Of a DNA stretch of 64,000 nt, positions 42,181 through 55,700 are shown in pieces (positions within the stretch are counted from its first letter, which is position 1; each line of letters opens with the position of its first letter). This DNA is from Blepharisma japonicum (Eukaryota; Ciliophora; Heterotrichea; Heterotrichida; Blepharismidae), in the NCBI GenBank assembly GCA_949751835.1, contig CATKHK010000105.1, positions 62,001 through 126,000 on the forward strand, in the 5' to 3' direction. The notes beneath the pieces are model-generated. The model made no database searches. It had not been told where the DNA came from and saw only the letters and a program-made list of their open reading frames with translations. The translations under genes and the position numbers were made by a program.

Positions 42181-42963
42181 ATGATTTTTCGGTTTTCATT
42201 TTCTTTATTGTTCACCATCGCAGCTGCTGAAGAGTTCAGCTATTGTGAATCAGGTGCTGACTGAGATGGGTTGTGTGAAAAAGGTTATGCTCAGTCCCCA
42301 ATCAATATCGTAACTGCTAACGCTACTCATAAATCAACTGGACAAGGAATTCTTTTAACTTACACAACGATTAAAACCAAAGGAAACTTTACAGACCACA
42401 ATTACCAAGTAACTGGAAATTTTGTGACTGGAGTTTTTAAAAGCAACAGCACTGATGTAACTGGGTATGGAAAACAGTTTCACTTCCACGCTCCTTCAGA
42501 GCATACCATCAATGACGTTCACTATGACTTAGAAATGCATAGCGTGGAGTATAATAAGACTGGAAGCCCAATCTTCGTAATTGGAGTTTTATTCCAGCTG
42601 AGTGACAAAAGTAACGATTTTCTTGAAAAAGTCATTGATTCCTATTCTTCTTCAACTCAAATTGATCTTTCAGAAGCTTTTGACGGAGAAGAGGATTTAA
42701 TTAATTTTTACTATTATCAAGGATCATTGACAACTCCACCATGCACTGAAGGGATAAATTGGTTTGTATGGGACAAAATCCAGCATGTGAATCAGACTCA
42801 GTTGGAATTTTTTACCAGCCACTGGGCTGGGTCTTCATCCTTTGCGTGTGGGAAAGGAAATAATAGACTCACTCAAAAACTTTATGATAGGACCGTTTAT
42901 AGGTATGACAGCTCGAATATATTGACGGTAGGAGTGTCTCTTGCAGTTTGACTTATATATTAA
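42181..42963 (+). CDS. secreted alpha-type carbonic anhydrase
   Basis: This enzyme hydrates CO2 to bicarbonate with a zinc ion, 260 residues. It has a signal peptide ('MIFRFSFSLLFTIAAAEE'), then 'CEKGYAQSPINIVTANA', the family's Q-S-P-I-N-I start. The zinc ligands are the two His of 'QFHFHAPSEH' and the His of 'LEMHSVE'. 'GSLTTPPCTEGINWFVW' forms the substrate pocket and includes the Thr and Trp of the active site. The two Cys ('LCEKGY' and 'PPCTEG') can form the usual disulfide. TGA codons supply Trp in 'GADWDGL' and, near the end, in 'SLAVWLIY', so the true stop is TAA 42961-42963. The mature enzyme should be extracellular or in a secretory compartment. No GPI signal is evident. Confidence 0.95.
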
Positions 42964-43120
42964 ACAAATATCTAATCTATAGCGTATATTAATTATAAAT
43001 TTATACTGAAATTTAGTGAAAGGAAATGGATTTTTACGTGGCAAGAAGATATAACAGAGACAAGATATGTGGCACCAAATTAAATTATTGGTCGCATTCA
43101 AGATATAAAATTAATCTCAT

Positions 43121-46033
43121 TTAGTGATTTACCCCAAGTGAATTCACAAGCTTAAGAGTCTGCGGGTTTAATTTTTCTTTTGAAAATGAGCAAAAGAACA
43201 TAATTAGATCTTCGCTAGTTGTAGTCTGCATGAGAAAAGACTGACTATATACAGCTAATCCTTTGATTTTTTGTGTTAATGACTCCAATCCTTTTTCAGC
43301 ATCCCATATTTTTATCGTTTTGTCCTGGCTTCCTGAGCAAATAAATTTACCATCAGATGAATAGCTTATTGAAGTGATTTCCTCGATATGACCTTTGAAC
43401 TCAATAAACTCTAAGGAATTAATATCATATAACAATATATTTGCATTATCTGCAACAGCTAGGTAGCCTTCACAAGGAGAAAATGCAAGAATATTCCCAT
43501 CTAAGAAAATATTTGACTCACTAAAATTTGTGGTGTTTCATAAACTGATTTCGTTTTCAAAGCTTATAGTGGCAAGTATATTTCCCAAAGGTGAAAATAT
43601 CACATATTTATAAGGATAGTTGATGGTAAGTATTCTTTTCTCCTCCCAATTATCTATGCTTATAATTCTAATTTCATGTTTGCATGATAAAACAAATACA
43701 TTTAAATTTGGATGAAAAGCAATATCATAGACATTTTCAAATTTTTTAAATATTTTTTGAGCTTCAATTTCTCATATAATCGCACAATTATCATTCCCGA
43801 CTGATGCTATATATTTCCCAAACGGTACAAATTCGACTGATCTAGGATATTCTCTGTGGCCAATAAATTTTCTAATCACACTCCTATTTTTAATATCATA
43901 AAGCTTAACTACTTTATCTGCTCCTCCCCCTGATAGAAGTAGTTCATCATTTGGGGAAAAACAAATCGAAGACACAAAACCTTCGTGAATTTTATGCTCA
44001 GATAGTAATTTTAGATTCTGAATATCTCAGATTTTGATTGTTTCACCTTCCCCTGCAGATGCGAGATATCTATTTGAAGAGGATAGAGAAATTGAATATA
44101 CAGGTTCTTTATGACCATAACATTCCGTATACCTAAGATTCGGATCAAAATTTCATATATAAATAGCACTATGATATCCTGTCGCCAAAAGATTCCCATA
44201 TTTTGAAAATGCAACTGCTTTCTGACCAACGAATTCATTTATTTTCTTATTCTTATATACATCCCACAATTTACATGAGCAATCATCACTGACTGATGCT
44301 AAAAATTTACCGCAAGGTGAAAAGGAAACAGAATTAATAATATTTTCATGTTCTGATAATTTTTTAATGCAAACATCCTTGACGATATCCCATACTTGAA
44401 CCAACTTTTCATCCCCAAAAGCTATCCAATCCTCAGTAGAAGAAAAATCAACAGAAGTGATGAAAGAATCATTTAAAAAACATTTTTCTGCAGTTCCATT
44501 TATGATATTCCATACAATAATTCTTTTATCTCAGCTCCCAGATGCTAAATGCCGCCCATTTCTAGAAAAACACACAGATGAGACACTGGCTGTATGCTTT
44601 TTAAGCGTTTTTATGTGCCGGGATTGTTTATAATCTCATAAAATCACTGTTTGATCACCACTACCAGATGCTAGATAGCTTCCGCAAGGAGAAAAGCTAA
44701 CAGAATAAACATTTCCTTTATGAGCCTTCAGTGAATATTCAATCTCTTCAGTTGAAATCTCTCATACATATACAATTTTATTAGTTCCTCCATACGCAAT
44801 ATACTCTCCATCAGGAGAGAAGCAAACTGTAGAGACTAATTCTTTCGATAATATAGTATATTTTTCTGTATTCATATCAAACAGTATGGGCCTCAAGTAC
44901 TCATCGATGTAAGCAAGGGCTTTCTCATCAGGAGAAAATTGCACGACACATGTATAATCTTTACTGTAATTACTAAAATCTACGCTTCGTTTCATATGCA
45001 TGCTAAACTTTGCATTATCAAGAACACAGTTTTTAAAGTTTATCCAGTAGCAATTTGACCTTGAGAAATCAACTCACTGTAGGTCACTTCCTTCAAAGTC
45101 AATATTTATGAGCGATGTATTGCTGAGGTCGGCGAATGGAATATTTATTCCTCTAAAATCGATGTTTAAAAATGAGAATCCTATCCAATTTAAAATTGTA
45201 ATTGAGTTGCTTGCTGCTGTTGCAATGCTTTTATGGCCCTTAGAAAAATTTACTATATTAAATAAAATTTCTTTTGTTTTATCAGTCAAAAATTTCTTCA
45301 GTAAAGAAGACATTTCATACTTATTTGATATAAGATCTCGATTATAATATGAATGCTCTAAGGATGCTACATCTTTGAATTTAAGTATATCTGCAATAAG
45401 AGTTTTGCAGTAAAGTAAATTCAACAGCTCTGGAGTTACAAATTTTTCCATATCAAAAATATTTTGGAAGGTTTGGAGTGCAAGCACTTCTTTATTTCTC
45501 TTAATAGTAATAGAAAATTGGTTATTACTACTAAGATCGCTTTCAGTATTATTAGAGAATTCTGTGTCATACCATCTTTCAATGTCCTCAATTGAGCTGT
45601 CAGGAGGAGCTGACAAAAATTCTTCAATTCTAGATTGGTATATTTTAGAAATTTTTTGAGTGCTACAGATTTTTTCTTTCATTTGAAGCAATTTCAGAAT
45701 CTTTTGGTCACATTCTTGGACATAAATGTTCTGATCCTTGATAAGCTCTGATAGCAGTGCTTTACTTTTTTCAAGCTGATTCTTCTTCATCTCGCAGAAA
45801 TGGAGAACTTTCATATCCAAGAATTGAGCAAGTAAATCTTTTGTGGCAGTGTTAGGAATTACATATAAAGGTTCAGTATTGTGAATATTGACGCTTTCAG
45901 TTGATCTGTGCTCAGCAAGATGATTTTGGCACAAGACAATTCCTCCTGGCTTACAGTGACATAAAATTTGAGGCTTTTCTTTGCAAAACTCATAGTGGCA
46001 AGTAATAAAGGATCATTCATTTTCATTAGCCAT
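43121..46033 (-). CDS. B-box / pentapeptide-repeat / WD40 protein
   Basis: This is a 970-residue protein in one frame with many TGA-Trp codons. Residues 12-45 form a B-box-like zinc site ('CHYEFC', 'LCHC', 'VLCQNHLAEH'). A coiled coil follows (~75-135) and a helical region to ~285. About 288-345 are pentapeptide-like repeats ('LNIDFRGINIPFADLSNTSL'). From ~355 to 935 a run of WD40 repeats makes one or two propellers ('VVQFSPDEKALAYI', 'VSFSPCGSYLASGSGDQTVILW', 'VSFSPCGKFLASVSDD', 'ISYSSDGKFICSGSQDKTIKIW'). Most blade-ending Trp are TGA, which is why the gene looks shattered under the standard code. No catalytic domain is seen. A scaffold or substrate-recognition role is likely. It resembles the multi-repeat B-box proteins expanded in ciliates. 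The stop faces the carbonic anhydrase stop at 157 bp. Confidence 0.88.
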
Positions 46034-46568
46034 TATTTTTATGATAATTTTAAGGGGCCTATTATTATTTCGATATTAATATATAGGCTATAAAGATAAA
46101 ATGAAAATTCTATTGCCTTCTTTAATTTTCATCGTATAGATGAACAGCTCTTCAAAAATTTAGAGTCTTAATTATCCTCTAACAAAATATTTTTCTCCTA
46201 ACCTTAAGACGAGTTTATAATAATCAAAAAAATAATAGCAATGAAAAAATCCCTATTGCTGTAATTAACATATTTTCATAATTTAGGAATATATGAATCT
46301 CAATTAAGTTCAATGTCACTGCATTTACATAGAGCCTGAGGCATTTAAATCAAAATAGTAAATTCAGGATTGAGGATAAGAAGGAAGATGGAATTCATCT
46401 TCTGAATGACCGCGGTGTTTATGGCTCTTTTAGGATAGCTTTTCTTTTAAAATTAAATGAAAGAGAGTTACTTGATGATGTTATTAAAAAAGATTTATGA
46501 TGCACGAGATTGTTCTTTGCTCACAGAATTTTGTAAATGAATGGAAGAGTAGTATAAAGACATACTTG

Positions 46569-46570
<2 letters not shown>

Positions 46571-46598
<28 letters not shown>
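46571..46598. repeat. (TTGA)7 microsatellite
   Basis: Seven perfect copies of TTGA in a row. On the opposite strand an ATG-less frame reads the repeat as a short peptide repeat, which is not taken as coding. Confidence 0.95.
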
Positions 46599-46599
<1 letters not shown>

Positions 46600-46878
46600 A
46601 AGAGAATAAAAGCTTTATTTATAAATCGATGAGGTTCAAAGGAGGCAATGCTGAAATTCACCGTTAAGATAACGCAATAAATAATGAATCTCTCTATAAA
46701 ACTGCCTGATAATATATCAATTAAAATAACATTTAGACTAAAATTATTATTATGCAAATCAAGACTGTTAGTTAGTTTTTCTAAAGCTTTATTAATAAGC
46801 CTCTTTTCAAAAAATCTTTTACTCACTTAGGGAAAAGGCTATAAATATAAAATTAATAATTTTGATTTTGATGAATTT

Positions 46879-47103
46879 TTTTCTCTGAAAAGGCCAAAAC
46901 ATTTATACTCTTTCAGATTTCAATTATTCTCAATTACGCCTGAAGGCGCAGGAATTATTAAAACAGTAAATTATGAATATGCTATGAGAATGTGCAGAAG
47001 TAATGATGGGAAAAATAAGTGTAGGTCCAATCCACCTGACAGCAGAGCATTGGATGAGGAAAATTTGAAATCCAGCATCCAGTTTTTTGACTTGGCAATT
47101 TAA
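46879..47103 (+). pseudogene. 3' fragment of a third receptor paralogue
   Basis: A frame ending in TAA at 47101-47103 matches the C-terminal tails of the two large receptor genes downstream. 'LYSFRFQLFSITPEGAGIIKT' corresponds to 'LFRFQLFAMSPEDAGIVKT' in copy 1. 'SRALDEENLKSSIQFFDLAI' corresponds to 'SNALDEENLKSSLQFYDMAV'. Only about the last 70 residues are left; the ectodomain and membrane part are missing upstream. It is closer to copy 1 than to copy 2 in the last 20 residues. This looks like a remnant of an earlier tandem member, lost by deletion. Confidence 0.8.
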
Positions 47104-48135
47104 TTTGATATTAACTGCAAACCTTTAAGCTATTTTTTATAGTGAAAATATTTAGTTTCAGTATTAGCATTTTTATATAATAACTAAAATATACTAGCAG
47201 GAGGAAAAAGAAATTTTGATTTTTTCGAATGAATATATCACAATATTTCACAATTTCGTTCTATATATTGATATATCTATCCACACTAGTGGATAATAAT
47301 AATCATGCTAGCGTGGATTAGTTGTATGGCTGAATAAAAGACTTTTATATCGATTTTAAAATTATGTTTTAGGAATCATTCCTATTATATGATATTCCTA
47401 GGCTTGCCATCACTTTAGACCAATGTATAATAATTCAGCTACTTATAATAGTTTAATTAGAGCCAATTACATCAAATAATTTGACTCGATATCTGATCAC
47501 TAAATTAAATAACTTTGATCTATAAGAGCATTTCAAATTAGTAGCATTTGAAATTGCTGTTTATTAGTAAATAAACTTTAGTATTAATTTAGATAGGGCA
47601 AGATGAATATCCGATACAATCATATATTTTATCCCTATTAAATTTTGTAAAAATCACATTTTTGTACCCATTTAGGCTCCTATCAAAACTAAGCCAACTG
47701 GCCCTCATCCATATTACAGTATTAAATTTTTGAAATAGAAACTTACTAATTCTCCGTGTTTCGCTTGATATGACGTTTTAGTGGAACTGAAAATTCGAGA
47801 ATGAAAATTTATGTACATCAATTTAAGGCTGTATTAATTCCCTTTGCTTATTTTGTTGTTCGAATCAATTTTTATTAACAATCGAACATCTAGAGTTTAT
47901 CTTTATCATTTAATAATGATAATAATCAATATCTAACTTATCTCTTTCTTTTTATGCAATAGCATGGCGGAATGCATTTTTCAATGTCATTCTTTGATTT
48001 ATGATAAAGCAATTTTTTACTAAGCTAAGAGCATAAATTTTAAAGACAAACTGCTAAAAGTGATTAAGCTTATAGTTTTGTGCTTTTTTTTTTATTTCTT
48101 TTTAACTCATATATTAAAATTACAAAGAGGTTCTT

Positions 48136-51100
48136 ATGGTGATATTGTATTTACTTCTTGGTTTCGTTGCAGGTCAATTCACTGTTATACCGACGTTATA
48201 TAGTAAGTATACTAGTCCAGCAATGGTTGAATATTTCTTGAACACGTTAGATTGTTCAGGAAATAATACCGCTGGCTGTCACTTGAATGTACCTTTCCAA
48301 TTTGCAGTTTTCCAAATCAACGATTTTTCGGACTTCGAAGATATTTTTACCGCTGACTCAGATTATCTGTTCGTTTATGATGCTACTCTGTCAATCAGCA
48401 TGAATACATTAATCAGCCAATACGCAAGAATATATGGGTTTAACCACTTTATTATTGACAATGCTCCAGAAAATCCCCTGCCCTATGTCTACTACTCGTA
48501 TTACTCTTTAAGTTCTCACGCTAAAGCAACTCTAGCCGTTGCAAAGGCTTACAATATAGAAAAAGCCATTACTGTTGTCAGTAGTGAATTTATAAAAATT
48601 GACTTTAATATTGATGAAAAAGTCGAAATTGTTGATCAGTTCGCTCTTACTGAACTCGCTACTTATGATTATGTATACTGGTTATTTTCTAAGAAAATTA
48701 AACCGCTAGGTATTAAATGCATAATCATGAAAACTAATACCAGACTCTCCAAGTTAATCCAACAGGCAATTGTAGAGGCTGACATGAATCAAAAAGGATA
48801 CACGTTTCTTTATGTACAAGAAGCTGCCTGAGGAGCTTATTTAGATGGTTCAATTTTAATAGAAGAAAAGTGGTATCATAGCACCGATTTTTTATCATTT
48901 ATCCAGACACTTCTTATCTCGGGCTCTCAATCATTTTATGCAGTTCTTTCTAGCAGCAAAATTCAAGCGTCATACTCAGCATATATAATTTATAATAGGA
49001 TTGCGAATGGTAGCCAGTCAAGTTTTACGATTTGGAATTTCCAAAATGGAAAATTAGTAAGGGTTGGAACTATGAGCAAAAGTCTTCAGCTTATTGCACC
49101 GATTATGTTCCCAGGAAAAACATATAATTTGCCAAATAATGATAGAATCAAAATTCCTTTTAGTATAAATAGAGAAGATTCTAAAGTTGATGGAAGGAAT
49201 GCAATGAACCAGGAAGGTGCTGATTTTGCATTACAAACAATTAAAAATGAGGGCAGATTATTAACAAATTTTGATGTTACCGTTAATAATATTACCGATT
49301 GTGATTTAAATTCAAATTCTTCTGATGCTTGTTTTCTAAATCATACTGAAGATTTTGGTTATTTTCATATTCCTCCTACAGAGTCGTCAATGACCTTACG
49401 AACAATCGAAACATTTCAAGCCCTCAATATTTCAACACCAATTATTGGAGTAGAAACCTCAATTCAAACGAATAGCCTAAAATACTATCCGCAATATTCA
49501 AGAGTTTCATACCCAAACTCTCGCACAGCTTCTGCATCTGCTCTGATTTTAAGTGTATTTGGAATTAAAAAATGCTCTTTATTATACTCAGACTCTGCGT
49601 GAGGTGAAGACTTTAATGAGCAATTTAAAAATCAAACAAATTCATATGAAATCCAGATTCTAAATAAAAATCGAGCAATTCCACTTGGATATGATGGAAC
49701 TGATAAGAAAAGCATTAAGGAAATTATTGATAGTAAAAGTAGATATGTTATTTTAGAAGTGCAGCAGCCTGATATTTTTTATGTTATTGAGGCATTTTAT
49801 GATTTAGGAATGAGAAAGGGCGACATTTATTTGATAATTGGAGATGGAATGGTTAGCATCTCAGACTTAGATGAAAAAGAAATCGGGACTGATGCTTTCA
49901 ATAAAAGAAAAGAAATTATGAATGGGCTGATTTACATCAGTTTCTTAGCCTTTGAAAACCAAGCTGGACTTGACATTAAAAATAGTTTTATGTCTAAATA
50001 TGGTCATATTCATGATTATATGTGCTTATTTTATGACGCTGTGTATCTCGGAATCGAAGCAATTTCTGCCTTATTTGAGCGAGGAATTAATTTAGACAAC
50101 GATAAAATTCAAAAGATAATCAGAGATGTAAAATTCACTGGCTGCTCTGGGGTTGTTCGAATAAGCCAAGAAGGAAACGACAGGCTTACAGTAAATTTGG
50201 GCATTTATAACTTAATTCAAGTAAATTCTACTTGAACAATGAATCTTTGTGGCCATTACGATCCAAGCCAATTGATAGTGTTACAAATTAATCAACAATT
50301 TTCATGGACTACTGATGGGAAGGTTCCCAGTGACATTATAGGAGATGACCAAAACTGCCCCTTTAGGGAAATTCAAGTCCGATCTTTCACGTACGGATAT
50401 ATCATATTGATAATTATAGAAATGGTACCTTATATTATTATAATTGGATTTATCGCAAAATTCTACCAATTAATTTTTAAATCAAAATACCCAAAGCTCG
50501 CTACTATTGAAAGAGAAAATGTAGTGGATCTTATTTCTTATCTTCTTATGCTGATTGAAAGCCTACAGTATATGCAAATAGGACCAGATTTTACTGGATT
50601 TTTTCCACAGTGGTCTAATGTTACTAAACTTGCAGCGCTTGATATAAGTGGGTGGTTTAGAGATGGTTTTTTTACATTTTGAAATGAAGTCCAACTATTT
50701 GAAAGTCTCTCACTTGCATGATTCATTCTTTTTGTTTTAGGATGGCTTAGATTCAGCTTTTTAGATTTTATTGATGACTTTAATTTATGGGCTTTGCCTA
50801 TTGTTGGAGATGTGCTATTCTTGCCTATAAACTTATATTTATTTGAAACTTATCAATGCACAAGCTCAATCGGAGATAATTTTAGTGACAGTTTTCATGA
50901 TCACTACTGCTCAACATTTTGCTGACAAGAAGAGCACATTTACTATGTAATAATTTCATCAATAGCAATTTGTTTATATACTCCTACAAGCTTGTATTAC
51001 AGATTCATATGGAAAGATAACCTTCCATTTCATTTTAAAGAACAAAAGTTTCATTGCGTTTTAAAAAGTTTTGTCCAAGTAACCTTGATAGCATTATATA

Positions 51101-51600
51101 CCATAGTTCGACCTGCATCTGAAGATATTTTCTTAGGACTCGGCATAGGACTGCTGCTTATGTATATATTGATTTTAATTTTTCGACAGCCTTTCACTTA
51201 CGATAGAGCTTCACTCTGGTATATCATATTTTTGGCTTGCAGTCTTTTGGTGTGGGCTTGTTGTGCGTTGGAAAAACTCAATAATATTGCAGCATTAATA
51301 ACACTTGTTGTAGGATGGATACTACTCGGACTTGTGGGAGCTATTTACCAAAAATTATTTCTTCCTTCACTTTTGGAATCAGAAAAAGGCCTTGGTATTC
51401 ATACACTTTTCAGGTTCCAATTGTTTGCTATGAGCCCTGAAGATGCAGGAATTGTTAAAACCGTAAAATATGAGTATGCTGGCAATATGAGTCAAAGCAA
51501 TGATGTAAGAAATAAGTATATTTACAATTCACCAGATAGCAACGCATTGGATGAGGAAAATTTGAAATCCAGTTTACAGTTTTATGATATGGCAGTTTAG
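48136..51600 (+). CDS. double Venus-flytrap, multi-span receptor-like protein, copy 1
   Basis: This is a 1,154-residue, intronless cell-surface protein whose frame is carried by several TGA-Trp codons. The signal peptide is 'MVILYLLLGFVAGQ'. Module 1 (about 15-325) and module 2 (about 335-700) both have the pattern of type I periplasmic-binding/ANF-receptor domains. Module 1 closes with 'SFTIWNFQNGKLVRVG'; module 2 has 'DGRNAMNQEGADFALQTI', 'SASALILSVFGIKKCSLLYSDS' and 'DIYLIIGDGM'. Such Venus-flytrap folds bind amino acids and other small ligands. About nine hydrophobic spans follow (755-1075), including 'GYIILIIIEMVPYIIIIGFI', 'LPIVGDVLFLPINLYLFETY' and 'LFLACSLLV'-like segments, with a Cys-rich loop ('HDHYCSTFCW'). 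An 80-residue cytosolic tail ends 'SSLQFYDMAV'. Nine spans do not match class C GPCRs (seven). The ligand is unknown. Confidence 0.82.
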
Positions 51601-52793
51601 ACTTTATAAAGCTTATTATAATATTATTTATATAGAATAATAAATAGGTATTGGTTAAATTTTATTTTGCATATTAAATTAATAATAAAATATCAAATAA
51701 ATATATGAGTCCTTAAGCAGTTAAAACTTATTAATATCTACCTTTGTTGAAAAATATATCCCTCTACAAGAGCAGGCTCTAACGGGATCAATTGTGTAGG
51801 TTCATCAGGCACAAGACGAAAGATGCAGTATGCTGGGCTTGTGATTGGGATAAGAAGATGAAGAGCATGCGATCACAAACTGTATACATATAAAGAAATT
51901 AGAGAAGAATTTAAAGACAAATTAAGTAAAATAATTTTATATCAATTTTTTATATATGAATTTTTACCAACAATTAATTATTATTAATTTTAGACAGTAT
52001 TCTAAACTTAAATTTTATAATTTAATAAAAATTATGTAAAGTTTAAAAACTAATTGAATTTAAGAATATTGCTAATTGGATGAGTTGGCAAAATTAGAGG
52101 CGCATACATAAATCTTATTTCTCAAAGTATGAAAATCATCCCAAAAGTTTTAATAATTATAGTCTAGCATTTTTCCTACCATCTCTTTTAATATTTTTTA
52201 TTGTTCCATGAAAGATATTCTAACTTTTGCATGAATAAGAACTGAAATACTTCATACGCACTTTCTTTGATTTATTGTCCAATCAATAGGTATCACATAT
52301 CTACTTATAAAAGACTAACAATTTTAAAACCAGAAATAATTTGAAGTTTAGAAAATATTAAATTATTATATTTCTACTGCCCTATATTTAACAGGATTAC
52401 TTTATGATATAAAAGTTTCATATTGGTTGAAAAATTATCTGAATTTAATATTTCTGGATTATAATTTTATTAAATAGAAAATTTTTAAAGTTCTAAATTT
52501 TCCGTTTTGATTTCTTTGATATTTATAATAAAGAAATTGTTTTAACATTTTGAAATCGTTCAGCTTTTATGCATGCAACATTTAACAGTTGCTGATTTTA
52601 ATAAATCTTTTAACTCTAAGGAGTGCCTATAAGTGGCCTTTTTCATTATCTTTCGTTATATTTCTAGATGGAATTATTTTTAAATGCCTACCAAAACAGA
52701 ATAATAATTAAGAACCTTCATAGTATCTCGATAATCGTTTTATATTCTTTTTTTAATACTTTTTAATCCAATCTATTAAAATTATATCAGATT
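51601..52793. other. 1.2-kb spacer between receptor paralogues with a G+C-richer island
   Basis: This is mostly AT-rich sequence. A segment at about 51,770-51,890 is visibly richer in G and C and is open in more than one frame on each strand ('PTQLIPLEPALVEGYIF' on the minus strand, for example). No start codon, family or RNA structure could be assigned. The rest should include the 3' flank of copy 1 and the promoter of copy 2. Confidence 0.45.
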
Positions 52794-55700
52794 ATGCTGA
52801 TATTTTATTTACAATTAAGTCTTGCAGCATCCCAATTCACTACAATACCAGCACTATTCAGTAAAAATACAAGCCCACTCTTAATCAATTACTTTAGGAG
52901 CACTCTCGAGTGCTCATTAAATTACACTTCTGGCTGCAATTTAGGTTTGCCTTTCTTATACTCAGTTTATGAGATTGATGATTTTTCTGATTTTGACCAG
53001 ATCTTCACTTCTGATTCGAATTATCTATTTGTGTATGATGGGACTTGATCAATCAGTGCCTCTACATTGATAAGTGAATATGCAAGAAATTATGGCTTTA
53101 TTCATTTTATCATTGATTATTCCCCAGAAAAGCCTTTACCATATGTCTATTATTCATTTTATTCATTGAGCACTCATGCAAAGTCAGCACTAGCTATTGC
53201 AAGGGCTTACAGCATTAAAAAAGCCATAGCCGTTATTAGTAGTGAATTTATCAAAATTGACTTTGGGATTGATGAAGAAGTTGAAATTGTTGCTCAGTTC
53301 GTTTTAACTGAGCTGGTAACTTATGACTATGTTTACTGACTATTTTCTAAAAAAATCAAACCTTTAGGGGTAAAATGGCTATTTTTTAAAACTAATACAA
53401 GAATATCTAAGCTCATCCAAGAAGCAATAGTCGGAGCAGACATGGACAAAGAAGGATATACATTTCTTTATATAGAGGAAGCTGCTTGAGGTGCTTATTT
53501 GGAAGGGTCTATTTTATTAGAAGAAAAGTGGTTTCATAGCACTGATTTTTATTCTTATACTTACCAGCTTGTGGTATTGGGAACTGCACTGTATTATGGG
53601 GTAATGGAAAACACAAATATTCAAGCTTCTTACTCAGCATATGAAATCTTTAATCTTGTATCAAGAGAAATTTCACCTGAGACAGCAGGATTTACTATAT
53701 GGAATATTCAAAGCCCTGGAAATCTTACAGCGGTTGGGTATTTTAACAATAAAGGGCTTAGCATTTATGCGCCTATCATGTTCCCAGGAGGAACATATAA
53801 TTTGCCAAATAATGAAAAACTTCAAATTCCGATCAGTATAAATAAAGAAGATTCTAAATACGATGGAAGAAATTTGATGAATCAGGATGGAGCAATTTTT
53901 GCAATTGATACCATAGAGCAAAAAGGAAATTTACTGTCAAATTTTGATATTACTCTCAATAGCATTAAAGATTGTGATTTTGGAGTAAATTCTGTTGATA
54001 ATTGCTTTCTAAATCATACTGAAGATTTGGGTTATTTTCATATTCCTCCAACAGAGTCTTCAATGACCTGGCAGACCATTGAAACTTTTCAAGCTCTCAA
54101 TATTTCAACGCCTATTATTGGAGTAGAAACCTCAACTCAAACTAGTAACTCTAAATACTACCCCCAATATGCGAGAGTTTCATACCCAAACTCTCGTACA
54201 GCTTCTGCATCTGCTCTTATTTTAAGTGTGTTTGGAATATCAAAGTGCTCTTTATTATATTCAGATTCACTATGAGGAGAGGATTTTAACGAGCAATTTG
54301 AAAATCAAACAGAATCTTATGGAATTAAGATTCTCAATAAAAATAGAGCAATTCCTCTTGGATATAATGGAACCGATAGAAAAAGCATTAAGGAAATTAT
54401 AGAAAGTAAAAGCAGGTATGTAGTCTTAGAAGTCCAGCAGCCTGATATTTTTTATGTAATTGAGACATTTTATGAGTTAGGGATGAGAGAAGGTGATATT
54501 TATTTGATTGCAGGGGATGGAATGGTAAGCGTATCAGATTTAGACGAAAAAGAAATTGGAGCAAGTTCTTATAATAAAAGAAAAGAAATTATGAGCGGAC
54601 TGATTTATATTAGCTTCTTAACGTTTGAAAATCAGGTTGGAGTTGAAATAAAAAATAATTTTTTAGCTAAATATGGTCATATCCATGATTATATGTGCTT
54701 ATTTTATGATGCTGCGTATCTTGGAATTCAAGCCCTTTCTGCTCTAATTGATAGAGGAATTAATTTGGATAGCTATAATATACAAAGAATAATTAGAGAC
54801 GTTAAATTTACAGGATGCTCCGGAGTGATTCGTATTAGTCAAGATGGAAATGATAAACTTTCAGTGAATTTGGGGATCTATAACTTAATAAATACAAATT
54901 CTACATGGTCAATGAACCTCTGCGGTCTTTATGACCCCAGCCAGCTAATTGTGCTACAAGTAAAAGAGCAATTTTCATGAACATCTAGTGGCAAAATCCC
55001 TAGCGATATTATAGGCGATGACCAAGAGTGCCCATTTAGGAGTATCCAAGTGAAGTCATTTGATAATGGATATATCATCTTGACAATCGCAGAAATTATC
55101 CCATTTATTATCGGAATTGGGTTTCTTACCAAATTTTATCATCCTATTTTCATTGAAAAGTTTCCATTGCTTCTTTCAGTAGAGAAAGAAAATCTGTTAG
55201 ATCTTATTTCATATTTAATTATGGCTATTGAAAGCCTTCAATATATGCAAATAGGGCCAGATTTTACAGACTTTTTCCCTCAATTATCTAATGTAACTAA
55301 ATTATCAACACTCAATATTGCAGGTTGATTTAAAAAAGGGTTTTTTACTTTTTGAAACCAAATTCAATTATTTGATAGCCTCTCACTTGGATGATGTACT
55401 CTTTTTATCCTAAAAAGATTTATTACCGCTAATACATTTCAAATTCTAAATGAGTTCAATTTGTGATTCTTACCTATAGTTGGAGATATACTATTTTTAC
55501 CTATTAACATGTATTTATTTCAAACATTTCAATGTACAAGTGCAATAGGAGATCATTTTAAAGATAGCTTTCATGATGAATACTGCTCTATGTTTTGCTG
55601 GCAAGGAGAGCACATCTATTATGTGATAATTTCTTCTATAGCAATCTGTTTATATACTCCTGCAAGTTTATATTTTAGATTCACATGAAAAAACGATCTT

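Larger units (their letters stand above)
46034..48135. other. 2.1-kb gene-poor stretch with decayed coding fragments
   Basis: No intact gene was found. A frame without ATG at 46333-46536 reads protein-like ('GIHLLNDRGVYGSFRIAFLL') but has no recognised family. A (TTGA)7 microsatellite lies at 46571-46598, and a 3' fragment of the receptor family at 46879-47103 (separate entries). From 47,150 to 48,130 the sequence is AT-rich and looks non-coding; it should contain the promoter of the first receptor gene. Confidence 0.5.

Noticed and set aside
46521-46826. 101-codon minus-strand frame with 'INQSINQSI'
   Set aside because: It has no ATG at its start, the repeat comes from the (TTGA)7 microsatellite, and the composition resembles the flanks.
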